The position numbers and the translations under genes were made by a program. This document shows positions 39,589-49,055 of a stretch of 64,000 bases of DNA, piece after piece (position 1 is the first letter of the stretch; every line of letters starts with the position of its first letter). Below the pieces are notes generated by a model that did no database searches, was not told the DNA's origin, and saw nothing but the letters and a program-made list of their open reading frames with translations. The DNA is from Pseudomonas migulae NBRC 103157 (GTDB taxonomy: Bacteria; Pseudomonadota; Gammaproteobacteria; Pseudomonadales; Pseudomonadaceae), in NCBI RefSeq assembly GCF_002091715.1, contig NZ_BDAG01000014.1, forward strand, positions 1 to 64,000. The letters are read 5' to 3'.

Positions 39589-40146
39589 ATGTCCGCTGAT
39601 CTCGAGCATATCCGTCAAATCATGCGAGAGGCTGACTGCCTGTACACCGAAGCTGAAGTCGAGGCGGCCATCGCCCGCGTCGGTGCACACATCAACGAAC
39701 AACTGGCTGACACAAATCCGGTGGTGTTCTGTGTGATGAACGGCGGCCTGATTTTCGCCGGCAAGCTGCTCACCCACCTGCATTTCCCGCTGGAAGCGTC
39801 CTACCTGCACGCCACCCGCTATCGCAACGAAACCAGCGGCGGCGACCTGTTCTGGAAAGCCAAGCCTGAAGTGTCGTTCATCGACCGCGACGTGCTGATC
39901 ATCGACGACATTCTCGACGAAGGTCACACCCTGGGCGCGATCATCGACTTCTGCAAACACGCCGGCGCGCGCAAAGTGCACACCGCCGTGCTGATCGACA
40001 AGGACCACGACCGCAAGGCTCGCCCGGACCTGAAAGCCGATTTCGTCGGCCTGCCGTGCATCGACCGTTACATCTTCGGTTACGGCATGGACTACAAAGG
40101 CTACTGGCGTAATGCCAACGGAATTTTCGCCGTCAAAGGGATGTAA
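39589..40146 (+). CDS. hpt: Hypoxanthine-guanine phosphoribosyltransferase
   Basis: This 185-residue purine salvage enzyme has the PRPP-binding loop VLIIDDILDEGHTL near 100-113, CVMNGGLIFAGKLL, and VGLPCIDRYIFGYGMDYKGYWRN for base recognition. It is divergent from upp (177-base gap with both promoters). The purine and pyrimidine salvage genes are side by side, as in other pseudomonads. Confidence 0.93.
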   Translation: MSADLEHIRQIMREADCLYTEAEVEAAIARVGAHINEQLADTNPVVFCVMNGGLIFAGKLLTHLHFPLEASYLHATRYRNETSGGDLFWKAKPEVSFIDRDVLIIDDILDEGHTLGAIIDFCKHAGARKVHTAVLIDKDHDRKARPDLKADFVGLPCIDRYIFGYGMDYKGYWRNANGIFAVKGM

Positions 40147-40149
40147 GCA

Positions 40150-40623
40150 ATGAGCGCGCCGAGCTTTCTTGATCAAGCCTTGTTCAATGAATTGGCCGGC
40201 AAGGCGGCGGCAAATCCACGTGGACGTCAGCATCACAACTTCCATCAGATGGAAGAGGCTTGCCATCGCATGGCGGTGGGCTTGCAGCCGTCCACGTACA
40301 TCCCGCCTCACCGGCATCTGGGGGACAACAAGGCTGAAACCTTGCTGGTCCTCAAAGGGCGGCTTGGTCTGCTGATTTTCGATGAGGCCGGCGCGGTGGT
40401 GCGCAAGCAGATCCTGCAGGCCGGTGGCGACTGTGTGGGTGTCGACCTGCCAACCGGTGTGTTCCATGGCCTGGTGGTGCTGGAAGCCGATAGCTTGATG
40501 TTCGAGTGCAAGGCCGGCCCTTATCGCCCAGTTGGCGAAGGTGAGCTGGCTGATTGGGCGCCGCGTGAAGGCGAGCCGGGTGTCGCCGAGTATCAAGCCT
40601 GGATGCGCGCTCAGTTCGCCTGA
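40150..40623 (+). CDS. WbuC-family cupin metalloprotein
   Basis: This 157-residue single-domain cupin has a likely metal site: HNFHQMEEACHRM, IPPHRHLGDNKAETLLVLKG (cupin motif 1) and FHGLVVLE (motif 2). It starts 3 bases after the hpt stop, so it is cotranscribed. WbuC relatives usually sit in O-antigen clusters; none is present here, so its role in this place is unknown. Confidence 0.82.
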   Translation: MSAPSFLDQALFNELAGKAAANPRGRQHHNFHQMEEACHRMAVGLQPSTYIPPHRHLGDNKAETLLVLKGRLGLLIFDEAGAVVRKQILQAGGDCVGVDLPTGVFHGLVVLEADSLMFECKAGPYRPVGEGELADWAPREGEPGVAEYQAWMRAQFA

Positions 40624-40630
40624 GGCGCGC

Positions 40631-42352
40631 TCAGTTTTTCCCGGCCAGCCAGCGTTCGCTTTTGCGACGAGCCTGTTCCAGGTTGTTCACGTAGGCCAAC
40701 TGACGCTGCTCACGATGGATGCCCGCGCGTCTGAGCTTCAGGCGCACCCGTGGGGTGGTCGCCACCAGAATCAGGCCAATGCCGTCCGTGCGGTAATCCC
40801 TCAGGATATTGTCGAAGGCCGCCAGCGCCGTCATGTCCAGCATGGGCACCGCGCTCATCTCGACGATCACTACTTTGACCTCCGGACTGAATTTGCGCAG
40901 CACCCCCAAGGCTTTTTCGGCCGCGCCGAAGAACAGCGGCCCGCGTATCGCATAGCACCGAACATGCTCCGGCATCTCCTGCAAGGCTTGATGGTAACCG
41001 CGTGGCAGTTCGGCGGTATCCGTCAGATCGCTCATGCGTTTGATAAATAACCCGGCGGCCAGCAGCAGGCCGACGCCGACGGCCATCACCATATCGAACA
41101 ACACCGTCAGGCTCAGGCAGGTCAGCAAGACCAGCACATCGCTGCGGGGCGCGATGCGCAAGGTATGCAGCACGTGCCGGGCTTCGCTCATGTTCCACGC
41201 CACCATGACCAGCAATGCTGCCAGCGCAGCCATCGGCAGGTAGCTGAAAAGCGGTGCGAGGACCAGTATCGCCATCAGCACCACCGCGCTGTGAATAATG
41301 GCCGCCAATGGCGAAAAGGCCCCGCTGCGCACATTCGTGGCACTACGGGCAATGGCCGCCGTGGCGGTAATGCCGCCGAACAACGGTGCGATCAGATTGC
41401 CCAGGCCCTGGCCCAGCAGTTCTGCGTTGGGCTCGTGTTTGCTGCCGGTCATGCCATCCGCCACCACCGCACACAACAAGGATTCGATGGCGCCGAGCAT
41501 GGCAATGGCGAACGCTGGCGCCATTAATTGACGGATCAAGTCGTAGGACAGGTGCAGCGGCTGGCCGTCGGGGCCGGGTAGATTCCACGGCCAATCGAAG
41601 TTCGGCAGGAACGGCGGAATGCCGGGATGGCTGACGCCCTCGACCATATAGCTGAAACGCTCACCCAATGTCGCCACTGCCAGCCCGCCGTGCTCCAGCG
41701 CCAACCCCAGGAGTGCGCCGATGGTCAGCGCCACCAAATGCCCCGGAATCCTCGGCACCCACCGTGGCCAGACAATCAGAATGGCCAGGCAGGCGATGCC
41801 GATAATTCCGTCCCCCAGATTAGCGCTGGGTAACGCGAGAATCAGTACACCCAGCTGCTCGATGTAGTGTTCTGCCTGGCCGGCGGTGTTCAGGCCCAGC
41901 AAATCCTTCAATTGCAGGGTGGCAATGACAATGCCGATCCCGGCGGTAAAGCCCAGGGTGACCGGATACGGAATGTACTGAATCAACCGCCCGGCTCGAA
42001 TCAGCCCCAGGGCAATGAGGATGACGCCGGCAAGCATGGTGCAGAGGAGCAGGCCGCCCAATCCATATTGTTGGGTGATGGGCAGCAGAATGACCACGAA
42101 CGCGGCAGTAGGCCCACTGACATTGAAACGCGAACCGCCGGTCAAGGCGATCAGGGGCGCGGCGATCAGTACCGTATACAACCCTTGCTGGGGCGGTACA
42201 CCGACGGCAATCGCCAGGGCCATGGCCAATGGGATGGCGATAATCCCCACCGTCACCCCGGCACTGATGTCGCCGCGCAAGCGTCTGAGGGTGTAGCCGG
42301 CGTGCCAGGTTTGACGCCAGGCGGCGAATAACGGGGGAACGGAGAACGACAT
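40631..42352 (-). CDS. SulP-family anion transporter with STAS domain
   Basis: This 573-residue inner-membrane transporter has about 12-14 hydrophobic segments from 25 to 420 with SulP patterns (GLYTVLIAAPLIALTGGSRFNVSGPTAAF, NAELLGQGLGNLIAPLFGGITATAAIARSATNVRSGA). A C-terminal STAS domain (about 435-545) contains VVIVEMSAVPMLDMTALAAFDNIL. Substrates in the family include sulfate, bicarbonate and dicarboxylates; specificity is not readable. I chose ATG 42352 rather than a GTG two codons upstream (GTGGAG ribosome site). Confidence 0.9.
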   Translation of the reverse strand: MSFSVPPLFAAWRQTWHAGYTLRRLRGDISAGVTVGIIAIPLAMALAIAVGVPPQQGLYTVLIAAPLIALTGGSRFNVSGPTAAFVVILLPITQQYGLGGLLLCTMLAGVILIALGLIRAGRLIQYIPYPVTLGFTAGIGIVIATLQLKDLLGLNTAGQAEHYIEQLGVLILALPSANLGDGIIGIACLAILIVWPRWVPRIPGHLVALTIGALLGLALEHGGLAVATLGERFSYMVEGVSHPGIPPFLPNFDWPWNLPGPDGQPLHLSYDLIRQLMAPAFAIAMLGAIESLLCAVVADGMTGSKHEPNAELLGQGLGNLIAPLFGGITATAAIARSATNVRSGAFSPLAAIIHSAVVLMAILVLAPLFSYLPMAALAALLVMVAWNMSEARHVLHTLRIAPRSDVLVLLTCLSLTVLFDMVMAVGVGLLLAAGLFIKRMSDLTDTAELPRGYHQALQEMPEHVRCYAIRGPLFFGAAEKALGVLRKFSPEVKVVIVEMSAVPMLDMTALAAFDNILRDYRTDGIGLILVATTPRVRLKLRRAGIHREQRQLAYVNNLEQARRKSERWLAGKN

Positions 42353-42502
42353 AAGCACTCCACAGTAGACGGTGCACCGTTATCGACGGCTGAAAGCTCT
42401 TCCAGTATGGCCAGCTTGGTATCGCGAAGTATTGACCCATATCGCTAATTCGCACGGTTGATCCTCGTGCTAGAGTGCTCGGCTTCGCCCTGGGAGCCTG
42501 TC

Positions 42503-42988
42503 ATGAGCCGTTTGATCCGCTGCTGCGCCGCCCTGTTGCTGACCTTCAGCCTGCCCCTGGCCGCCGCGCCGGCGCCGATGCATGCGCAGTTTCTGCCGCC
42601 GGACGACCTGACCCTGCGTGATGCCGAACCCGAGCAGCAACAACTGTTGCAGGTCACCGAATATTCGGTAGTGGTCGGCAGTCAGCGCCAGTCCACCCAA
42701 CAGCCGATCCCGGTAACGTCTCCGCTGCTGATCCGCCTCAAGGGCAAACCCTTGAACAAGGGCGCGACCATCAATCAGGTGCTGGTCAACTTCGATGGCG
42801 AAAGCAAAAGCCTGAAAAAGCCGATCTACGACGACAAGAGCAAAACCCTGACGCTGTTTTATCCGATGGCGCAGTACCGCGTGGTGATCGACTTGTTGCG
42901 CAATGAGACGGTGTATTGCCAGTTCCTCAGCTACGCCAATGGCCATGTCTGGGCTGACCTGCACACCGGGGCCGTTCGTCCGCGTTGA
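42503..42988 (+). CDS. Exported hypothetical protein
   Basis: This 161-residue protein has a signal peptide (MSRLIRCCAALLLTFSLPLAAAPA) with likely cleavage after AAA. The mature part is beta-rich and hydrophilic, with one later Cys. It has no recognised domain. The start follows TGGGAGCC. It stands between a SulP gene (divergent) and the PA4642-family gene, 63 bases upstream of the latter; it resembles short exported proteins kept in fluorescent pseudomonads. Function unknown. Confidence 0.75.
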   Translation: MSRLIRCCAALLLTFSLPLAAAPAPMHAQFLPPDDLTLRDAEPEQQQLLQVTEYSVVVGSQRQSTQQPIPVTSPLLIRLKGKPLNKGATINQVLVNFDGESKSLKKPIYDDKSKTLTLFYPMAQYRVVIDLLRNETVYCQFLSYANGHVWADLHTGAVRPR

Positions 42989-43051
42989 GCCCGGCGGCCA
43001 GTGAGGGGTAAACTGCCCGCCCCGTGAAATGTCTGCGAGCTGGAGTCGGCA

Positions 43052-43339
43052 ATGCGTAAAGATAAGAAGCAAGTGATTGGTGACGAGATCGGCGATGAGC
43101 AGATCAAGTTGTTTCTCGATTTCGAACCGGTCGACGCCACTTCGCCGTCCCTGCACAAACTGATCAAGGCTTACCGTGGCCTGCGCATCGACGATTTCGA
43201 GCGGTTTCTGACGTTCTTTGTTGAAGCCGGCCTGGATTTGAACGGCAAGGATGAGCACGGCAATGACTTTGTGACCCTGATCAAGGATCAGCGCAACGCG
43301 GCCGAGTACATCGAGCTGATCGACAAGGCTCGCGGTTAA
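43052..43339 (+). CDS. PA4642-family small protein
   Basis: This 95-residue soluble, charged protein (MRKDKKQVIGDEIGDEQIK, then LRIDDFERFLTFFVEAGLDLNGKDEHG) is conserved in Pseudomonas next to mqo, where P. aeruginosa has PA4642 near PA4640. No domain of known function is seen. The ribosome site is CTGGAGT. It ends before a REP pair and a terminator shared with mqo. Confidence 0.83.
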   Translation: MRKDKKQVIGDEIGDEQIKLFLDFEPVDATSPSLHKLIKAYRGLRIDDFERFLTFFVEAGLDLNGKDEHGNDFVTLIKDQRNAAEYIELIDKARG

Positions 43340-43371
43340 GGCCCTTTCATCCGACGAAAAAAAGCCGCCTT

Positions 43372-43460
43372 TGTAGGAGCCGGCTTGCTGGCGATGGCAT
43401 CACCTCGGTGTTATCTGACATACCGAATTGATGCCATCGCCAGCAAGCCGGCTCCTGCAA
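43372..43460. repeat. REP pair, family A
   Basis: Two inverted arms of GTAGGAGCCGGCTTGCTGGCGAT type with ends atggcat...atgccat extending the symmetry. It lies in the convergent gap between the PA4642-family gene and mqo. Confidence 0.92.
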
Positions 43461-43486
43461 AATTGGATTCGTCGTGAAGCAGGCAT

Positions 43487-43525
43487 AAAAAAACGCCCGC
43501 TCTCAATGAGAACGGGGCGTTTTTT
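43487..43525. terminator. Bidirectional intrinsic terminator
   Basis: The stem ACGCCC/GGGCGT with an inner CTC/GAG pairing is flanked by seven A and six T. It ends both the PA4642-family gene and mqo transcripts. Confidence 0.88.
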
Positions 43526-43536
43526 ATGCGCGACGA

Positions 43537-45045
43537 TCAAGCGTAGCTTGGGGTCTCGCTGCTTTCTTCAACCAGTTCCAGCGCGATGTTGTTCTGCGTG
43601 TTGATCTTGCGATACAGCGCAGCATCGGTTTCCAGAACCTTTTCACGGGCCGGGAAGATTTCCGCCAGTTTGGCCGCCCACTCGCCGGACGCTTTGGCCG
43701 GGAAGCATTTCTCGATCAGCTCCAGCATGATCGAAACGGTCACCGAAGCGCCTGGCGAAGCGCCGAGCAGTGCAGCAAGGGAACCGTCCTTGGCCGCGAC
43801 CAGTTCGGTACCGAACTGCAGGACGCCGCCCTTTTTCGGGTCTTTCTTGATGATTTGAACCCGTTGGCCGGCCACTTCCAGGCGCCAGTCTTCGGCTTTC
43901 GCCTCAGGGTAGAAGCGACGCAGGGACTCCAGGCGCTGCTCCATCGACTGCATCACTTCGCTGACCAGGTACTTGGTCAGGTCCATGTTGTTTTTCGCCA
44001 CGGCCAGCATCGGGCCGATGTTGCCGGCGCGAACCGACATCGGCAGGTCCATGAAGGAACCGTGCTTGAGGAACTTGGTGGTGAAGCCGGCATACGGTCC
44101 GAACAGCAGGGACTTCTTGCCATCGACGACTCGGGTGTCCAGGTGCGGCACGGACATCGGCGGCGAGCCCACGGCGGCCTGGCTATAGACCTTGGCCTGG
44201 TGGTGTTTGACCACTTCCGGGTTGTCGCAACGCAGCCATTGGCCACTGATCGGGAAACCGCCGAAGCCTTTGCTCTCTTCGATGCCCGAAGCCTGCAACA
44301 GCGGCAATGCCGCGCCGCCCGCGCCGAGGAAGACGAATTTGGCGTCGACTTCACGGGTGTTGCCGCTGTTGACGTCCTTGATGCTGACGGTCCAGCCGCC
44401 GTTGTTGCGCTTCAGGCCGGTGACGCGCTTGCAGTACTTGACCTGGGCATCGGGTGCGCTGGTCAGGTGCTTGAGCAATTGGTTGGTCAACGCGCCGAAG
44501 TTGACGTCGGTGCCGTTCATCACGCGGGTGGCAGCGATGACTTCGTCAGCCGGACGACCAGGCATCATCAATGGCATCCAGTCCGCCATTTTTGCCTTGT
44601 CTTCGGTGTACTCCATATCGGAGAAGGCGTGGTGCTTGCTCAGCACCTTGAAGCGCTCCTTGAGGAAGGACACGCCACTGTCACCTTGCACGAAGCTCAG
44701 GTGCGGCACCGGGCTGATGAAGGACTTGCACGAACCGAAGGTGCCTTTTTTGGTCAGGTACGACCAGAACTGCTTCGACACCTCGAACTGGGTGTTGATG
44801 TGCACGGCTTTCTTGATGTCGACGGTGCCGTCGGCAGCCTGCGGCGTGTAATTGAGCTCACACAGCCCGGCGTGACCGGTACCGGCGTTGTTCCACGGGT
44901 TCGAACTCTCCGCAGCACCGGAATCCATCAGCTCGACGACTTCCAGCTTGATCGCGGGGTCGAGCTCTTTGAGCAGTACTGCGAGGGTGGCACTCATGAT
45001 GCCGGCCCCAACCAGTACTACGTCGACTGCTTCGTTATGCGCCAT
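43537..45045 (-). CDS. mqo: Malate:quinone oxidoreductase
   Basis: This 502-residue membrane-associated FAD enzyme oxidises malate to oxaloacetate and passes electrons to quinone. Conserved parts are [60 protein letters not shown] and [22 protein letters not shown]. It corresponds to the P. aeruginosa mqoB locus by synteny. It stands alone, preceded by a long region without a gene. Confidence 0.95.
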   Translation of the reverse strand: MAHNEAVDVVLVGAGIMSATLAVLLKELDPAIKLEVVELMDSGAAESSNPWNNAGTGHAGLCELNYTPQAADGTVDIKKAVHINTQFEVSKQFWSYLTKKGTFGSCKSFISPVPHLSFVQGDSGVSFLKERFKVLSKHHAFSDMEYTEDKAKMADWMPLMMPGRPADEVIAATRVMNGTDVNFGALTNQLLKHLTSAPDAQVKYCKRVTGLKRNNGGWTVSIKDVNSGNTREVDAKFVFLGAGGAALPLLQASGIEESKGFGGFPISGQWLRCDNPEVVKHHQAKVYSQAAVGSPPMSVPHLDTRVVDGKKSLLFGPYAGFTTKFLKHGSFMDLPMSVRAGNIGPMLAVAKNNMDLTKYLVSEVMQSMEQRLESLRRFYPEAKAEDWRLEVAGQRVQIIKKDPKKGGVLQFGTELVAAKDGSLAALLGASPGASVTVSIMLELIEKCFPAKASGEWAAKLAEIFPAREKVLETDAALYRKINTQNNIALELVEESSETPSYA

Positions 45046-45782
45046 TTAACGCGTCTCCAAAATCTGCAGCACCAAATTGTCGGCATGGCTGCCAGGCGTT
45101 CCGGGGCGTATCAGTGGGCCCAAGGTAACCATGGCAGTATCGCCATGTCCGAATCTTCGCAATTTATCGCAACTTCGACGGAGGCTACCGACCGGGTGAA
45201 TGAGGTCTATGAACTCATTTCAACGCGCGACTGGCAATTCGACTTATGGTCGAGACTTCCGTTTGTGCAACCAAATCCGTAGCGGACAGGCTTCAGGCTC
45301 CGGTGTTCGAGGAATACTCGGTCCTGTGTCGTTGGGCTGTTCCAGACGCTAATGGTGCATATTCAGACGCAAAACTATTCATTTGCTCGCCACACTCTTG
45401 TGAAGTTGTGAAAACCCGTTTTTTTCACGCTCTTTTGAAGACGTGAACCTCAAAAAAGGGCTGCCCCAGCCTGGCACCGTGCCCGGATGGATTGCCGTCA
45501 TGGGATACATGACAGGCAAAACGGGCAAACAGCTCAGTGACCGAGCGTAATGACAGCTCTGCAGATTCGCGAAAAGTGGGGGTTTTGCTCAAGGAACAGC
45601 AAGCGCGCCAGCTTCACTCGATCTGTGTGGGCGGCTCTCTGTGGGCGGTGCGGGGGTGCCAATACCGAAGCATTGACGATGCTGCGAGGCCCGATCAGGA
45701 GACGTCCTTATAATCGGGGGGAGATTGTATCTAAGAAACGCAGGGAAATGGACGTGTTTAATGACTTTTATTAGGCGTCTGG
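45046..45782. other. Gene-poor region upstream of mqo
   Basis: In these 737 bases no open frame has convincing coding character on either strand. The right half holds a direct repeat TGTGGGCGG at 45626-45634 and 45640-45648 (14-base step). A short AT-richer stretch (about 45360-45460) could hold a promoter. The region could carry the mqo promoter and a non-coding RNA, but no known RNA family is recognised. Confidence 0.5.
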
Positions 45783-46016
45783 TCAGGTGGCCAACAGCTG
45801 CTGCGCCCGCGCACGCGGTCGGTGCTGGCTGACACGGGCACTGGCGGGCAGGGGATGGTGCAGCCAGTTGAGGCGGATTTCTTCGATTTCGACCCAGCCA
45901 TCGCCCATCGGCTGCAGGCTGCACTGCTTGAATGCCTGGCAATGACCATTGCGGTCGAGCAGGGCGAAGCAGCGATGCAATGGGCGTGGCGCGAACAGCG
46001 AGATCAGGTAGCGCAT
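45783..46016 (-). CDS. Small hypothetical protein (77 aa)
   Basis: The 77-residue product (MRYLISLFAPRPLHRCFALLDRNGHCQAFKQC..., ending SASTDR-like ARVSQHRPRARAQQLLAT) looks like a conserved Pseudomonas family of unknown function: a hydrophobic start, a short beta-rich middle (WVEIEEIRLNWL) and a basic tail. AAGGTAC lies before the ATG. It stands alone on the minus strand. Reality as a gene is judged from familiarity of the pattern and codon use, not from a known domain. Confidence 0.65.
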   Translation of the reverse strand: MRYLISLFAPRPLHRCFALLDRNGHCQAFKQCSLQPMGDGWVEIEEIRLNWLHHPLPASARVSQHRPRARAQQLLAT

Positions 46017-46222
46017 GGCAAAGTACCTTGAAGGGGTGACTGCCGAGAAGGTTGTCAGAGCGCCGTGACATGCACGTGTATGGGCGGTGACATCTGTGTG
46101 ACAGGAACCGGCTTCCCAAGGGTTTGTCAGACATTTCAGTATTCACTGCGAGGCGCTGGTTACCCGCAGTGGCCCACCGCTATACTGCCGGCCTGTTTGT
46201 GCCTGATTCTGGAGAGAAGAGC

Positions 46223-46807
46223 ATGTTGCAACGCCTGTTGTTCGGTTTGATCACTGTGACCAGTTTGACCCTGGTTGGCTGCGCCCACAGCCCGCAACAA
46301 CTGAACCCGGAGCCGAAGCTGACGGCTCAGCTGGCGCCGGTCGGCCATGGTCAGCCAGTGGTGGTGCGTGTGGTGGACGGTCGTCCGTCGCCAACCCTGG
46401 GCACCCGTGGCGGTCTGTATCCGGAGACCAGTGCGATCACGGTCCAGGGCGCGCAGATCCTGCCGAAGTTGCAGGCCCAGGCCGAAGCGGCCGTGCGCTT
46501 GCTGGGCTTTACCCCGACATCCAATGCGATGAACGCACCGCAACTGACGGTGACACTGGCCGAGTTGAAGTATCAATCGCCGAAAGAAGGCATGTACGTG
46601 ACCGAGGCGACCATTGGCGCGACCTTCCGCTCCGATGTACAGAACGCCAACCGCCGCTACAGCGGTCGTTACGGCGCGTCGCTGGATCAGCGCTTCGGCA
46701 TGGCGCCGAATCAGGAAACCAACACCAAGCTGGTCAGCGATGTGTTGAGTGACGCGTTGACGCGTCTGTTCAAGGACCCGACCGTGGGTCAGATTCTCGG
46801 CGAGTAA
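46223..46807 (+). CDS. YajG-family lipoprotein
   Basis: This 194-residue lipoprotein has the lipobox TLVGC (Cys20). It has the family pattern VVVRVVDGRPSPTLGTRGG and then a long region with conserved LTVTLAELKYQ and NRRYSGRYGASLDQRF. YajG proteins are outer-membrane or periplasmic and of unknown role. The ribosome site GGAGAGAAG precedes the ATG at 46223; the frame opens earlier without homology. It ends with a strong terminator. Confidence 0.85.
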   Translation: MLQRLLFGLITVTSLTLVGCAHSPQQLNPEPKLTAQLAPVGHGQPVVVRVVDGRPSPTLGTRGGLYPETSAITVQGAQILPKLQAQAEAAVRLLGFTPTSNAMNAPQLTVTLAELKYQSPKEGMYVTEATIGATFRSDVQNANRRYSGRYGASLDQRFGMAPNQETNTKLVSDVLSDALTRLFKDPTVGQILGE

Positions 46808-46822
46808 GTTTTCGCTGACATC

Positions 46823-46859
46823 AAAAAGCCCGGCACCAGTGATGGCGCCGGGCTTTTTT
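46823..46859 (+). terminator. Intrinsic terminator after the YajG-like gene
   Basis: The 8-bp stem AGCCCGGC/GCCGGGCT has an A-run before and a T-run (46854-46859) after. Confidence 0.9.
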
Positions 46860-46890
46860 GTGCCGCTGATTTTTTGGATATACCCATCCC

Positions 46891-46981
46891 CTGTGGGAGC
46901 GGGCTTGCTCGCGAAGGCGGAGTGTCAGTCAACATCAATGAAGCTGACCCACCGCTTTCGCGAGCAAGCCCGCTCCCACAG
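46891..46981. repeat. REP pair, family B
   Basis: Two inverted GTGGGAGCGGGCTTGCTCGCGA arms enclose a centre with gtcagtcaacatca, also seen at 24977-25066. It lies between convergent genes. Confidence 0.92.
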
Positions 46982-46997
46982 CGGATCAGCGGTGTTG

Positions 46998-47216
46998 TCA
47001 CGCGGCCTGCGAATAAAAATCCAGCACACTCACGCCCGTCAACAAATCCGTCTCCGGCAAATCCGCATGTTGATGCCCGCCCAGTGCGCAATACACCAGC
47101 CAATGGCGATCCTGAACGTTGAAGGCAAGGCTGCCGACTAAGGCTTGTTGTTCGTCGCTTTGAGCGATGAGGTAGAGGCGATCCTGGTTTTCGGCGTGCA
47201 GCATGACGGTTTCCAT
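46998..47216 (-). CDS. Small conserved hypothetical protein (72 aa)
   Basis: The 72-residue product (METVMLHAENQDRLYLIAQS, then VGSLAFNVQDRHWLVYCALGGHQ and a TDLLTGVSVLDFYSQ end) resembles a family I have seen only in fluorescent pseudomonads; function is unknown. No strong ribosome site precedes the ATG at 47216; the second Met (residue 5) is an alternative with GGAAA before it. The frame stays open far upstream without coding character. Confidence 0.65.
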   Translation of the reverse strand: METVMLHAENQDRLYLIAQSDEQQALVGSLAFNVQDRHWLVYCALGGHQHADLPETDLLTGVSVLDFYSQAA

Positions 47217-47399
47217 GTCGGTTTCGATGGGCCGAGAGACTGGCGCATTCAGATGACGAAGCCGTGACGCAGGGCAGGAATCTGCCAGATGGTGAGTTAT
47301 TTGTCGTAAAACGGCGGGCAGGAGGGACGGCTTTCGGTAGAATCCGCGCCGCGGTCGTCGGTCCGGCGTTCGCCACACCTGTTTTGACTGAGGTTTGTG

Positions 47400-47678
47400 A
47401 TGTCGCTGCATTTGATGACGCTGTTTACCGCCCATCCCGCCAAATTGATCAACCTGCTCGCCTTGCTGTTTGCCTTCCCGGGCAGTTGGTTGCTGCATGC
47501 AACGCGTCGCCGCGAACAACGCGCGCAGGCCAGTCTGGCAGCGCAGCGTCAGAGCCGTCCCAGTGAAGAGCCCGTGCTGGATTGGGCGACCTTGCGCATG
47601 AACCGGTTTTTCTATCGTTTCGGTTTTGCCTGCCTGGGGGTGGCGTTGCTGGTGTCGTGGATCAGCACTCGCGTTTGA
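47400..47678 (+). CDS. Small membrane protein (92 aa), unknown function
   Basis: This 92-residue protein has two hydrophobic segments (LINLLALLFAFPGSWLL near 15-31 and FGFACLGVALLVSWIS near 73-88) and a basic cytosolic loop (RRREQRAQASLAAQRQSR). GAGG lies before the ATG at 47400. Divergent from the 72-residue gene. No family is recognised. Confidence 0.7.
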   Translation: MSLHLMTLFTAHPAKLINLLALLFAFPGSWLLHATRRREQRAQASLAAQRQSRPSEEPVLDWATLRMNRFFYRFGFACLGVALLVSWISTRV

Positions 47679-47689
47679 TCCCTTGAAGC

Positions 47690-47732
47690 AAAAAATCGTC
47701 CGAACGCGGCCCGAGCCTTCGGACGATCTTTT
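47690..47732. terminator. Intrinsic terminator between convergent genes
   Basis: A 10-bp stem ATCGTCCGAA/TTCGGACGAT (47695-47704, 47718-47727) is preceded by five A and followed by ctttt. The T-run is stronger for the minus-strand acyltransferase gene. Confidence 0.75.
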
Positions 47733-47749
47733 GATCTTGCTGTAAAAAC

Positions 47750-48916
47750 CTACAGCGGCAACCCGGCTTTCACGCGGTACTGATTCCGCACCGGCGTGGC
47801 GTATTGCAGCACCAGGAACGGGCGATGTTCTTCCGGGCAAGCGTCCAGACGCCGTTGCCATTCTTCCTGGGCCTTCGCCAGTTCGTCGGCCGCAAACACT
47901 TCAGCCGCTTTCGGCACCTGCAACTGCGGATCAGCGTCCTCCCACTGTGCGTAAGCCAGATAGTGCACCGGGAACAAGCGGTAACCGCCGAGGATCTGCT
48001 TGTCCATTTCGATCGCCAATTGCTTGGTGTCTTCGTAGAGCTCGGTGATCGGCGCGGCGAAGTTCACGTGGACGCGGCCCTTGTAGCCGGTGATGCCCTT
48101 GGCGATGCTCACATCGTCCTCGCCCGGCACTTTGGTGTAGCTGCCGGTGGTGGCGCGAATGTAGAGCTCACGCGCCTTGGCCTGGTCGCACGGATCATAT
48201 TCGTAGCTGATCGAAACCGGGGTGACGTTCAGCGAGCGGATGACTTCGCCGAACGGCTCATCCTTGCGGCTCATGTGGAACATCTTGAGGATCGCCGACT
48301 CGGTGCGGTCGTCGCCGTCCTTGGCCCGGCCTTCGGCCTGAGCGATCCAGATCGAGGCGCAATCGTTGCGGATCGAGTGGTTGATGTAGGCGGACAGCAG
48401 TTGATATGCCGCCATTTTTTCCCGGCGACCGGTGATCGAGCGGTGCACGATGAAGCTCTTGTTCAGGCGCATCAGGTCGCTGACGAAGGGTTTCTGCAGC
48501 AGGTTGTCGCCAATCGCGATGCGCGGTGTCGGCAGGCCGGCGTGGTACACGGCATAGTTGACGAAGGCCGGGTCCATCACGATGTCGCGGTGGTTGGCGA
48601 TGAACAGGTAAGCGCTGCCGGACTTGAATTGCTCGACGCCGGTGTACGTCACACCGTCCGTGGCGCGCTCGATGGTGTGGTCAACGTACACCTCGACTTT
48701 GTCCTGCAACGTCGCCACCGAATGGACACCGGCGAACTCACGGCGCAGCCGATGGGCTATAAGGGGTTTGAGCATCCAGCCGAAGGCACCGGCATAACGC
48801 GGGAAGCGGAAGTGGATGAGGATATCTAGAAACGCCTTGTCGCCGAGCAGCCGGTTCAGTACCGCTGGGACTTCGCTGTCGTCGTAAGGTCGGATGGCAT
48901 CGAATTCGCCCATCAT
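47750..48916 (-). CDS. PlsC-type phospholipid acyltransferase
   Basis: This 388-residue acyltransferase has the catalytic-type motif at about residue 108-115, NHRDIVMDPAF, which differs from the usual NHX4D by one extra residue before the Asp; this variant seems to be a branch trait. Other parts are IAIGDNLLQKPFVSDLMRLNKSFIVHRS and AEGRAKDGDD. It probably transfers acyl chains to lysophosphatidic acid or a related acceptor at the inner membrane. The first two codons are both ATG. No operon partner. Confidence 0.83.
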   Translation of the reverse strand: MMGEFDAIRPYDDSEVPAVLNRLLGDKAFLDILIHFRFPRYAGAFGWMLKPLIAHRLRREFAGVHSVATLQDKVEVYVDHTIERATDGVTYTGVEQFKSGSAYLFIANHRDIVMDPAFVNYAVYHAGLPTPRIAIGDNLLQKPFVSDLMRLNKSFIVHRSITGRREKMAAYQLLSAYINHSIRNDCASIWIAQAEGRAKDGDDRTESAILKMFHMSRKDEPFGEVIRSLNVTPVSISYEYDPCDQAKARELYIRATTGSYTKVPGEDDVSIAKGITGYKGRVHVNFAAPITELYEDTKQLAIEMDKQILGGYRLFPVHYLAYAQWEDADPQLQVPKAAEVFAADELAKAQEEWQRRLDACPEEHRPFLVLQYATPVRNQYRVKAGLPL

Positions 48917-49055
48917 GCTCTCTTGTTAGAAACGGCTAGGGTAAGTAAAGGTTTTGATCGAAAACCAACGGGGCACGGTCTGAAAAGGTAGCCAGACAAA
49001 AATAGCCCTGCAAATAGACCGGCGATTATACGCACAAGTCACCCAGGAGACCGCG

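Noticed and set aside
39641..39646. TGTACA in the hpt coding region (and another in rsmC at about 54608)
   Set aside because: Single half-sites within genes without a partner at 12-base spacing.
45246..45446. 66-codon plus-strand frame upstream of mqo
   Set aside because: No ribosome site, no coding-like composition and no recognised family.
46998..47861. Minus-strand frame of 287 codons covering the 72-residue gene
   Set aside because: Only the last 72 residues look like a protein; the upstream part lies opposite the 92-residue membrane protein gene and is Arg/Gln-rich.
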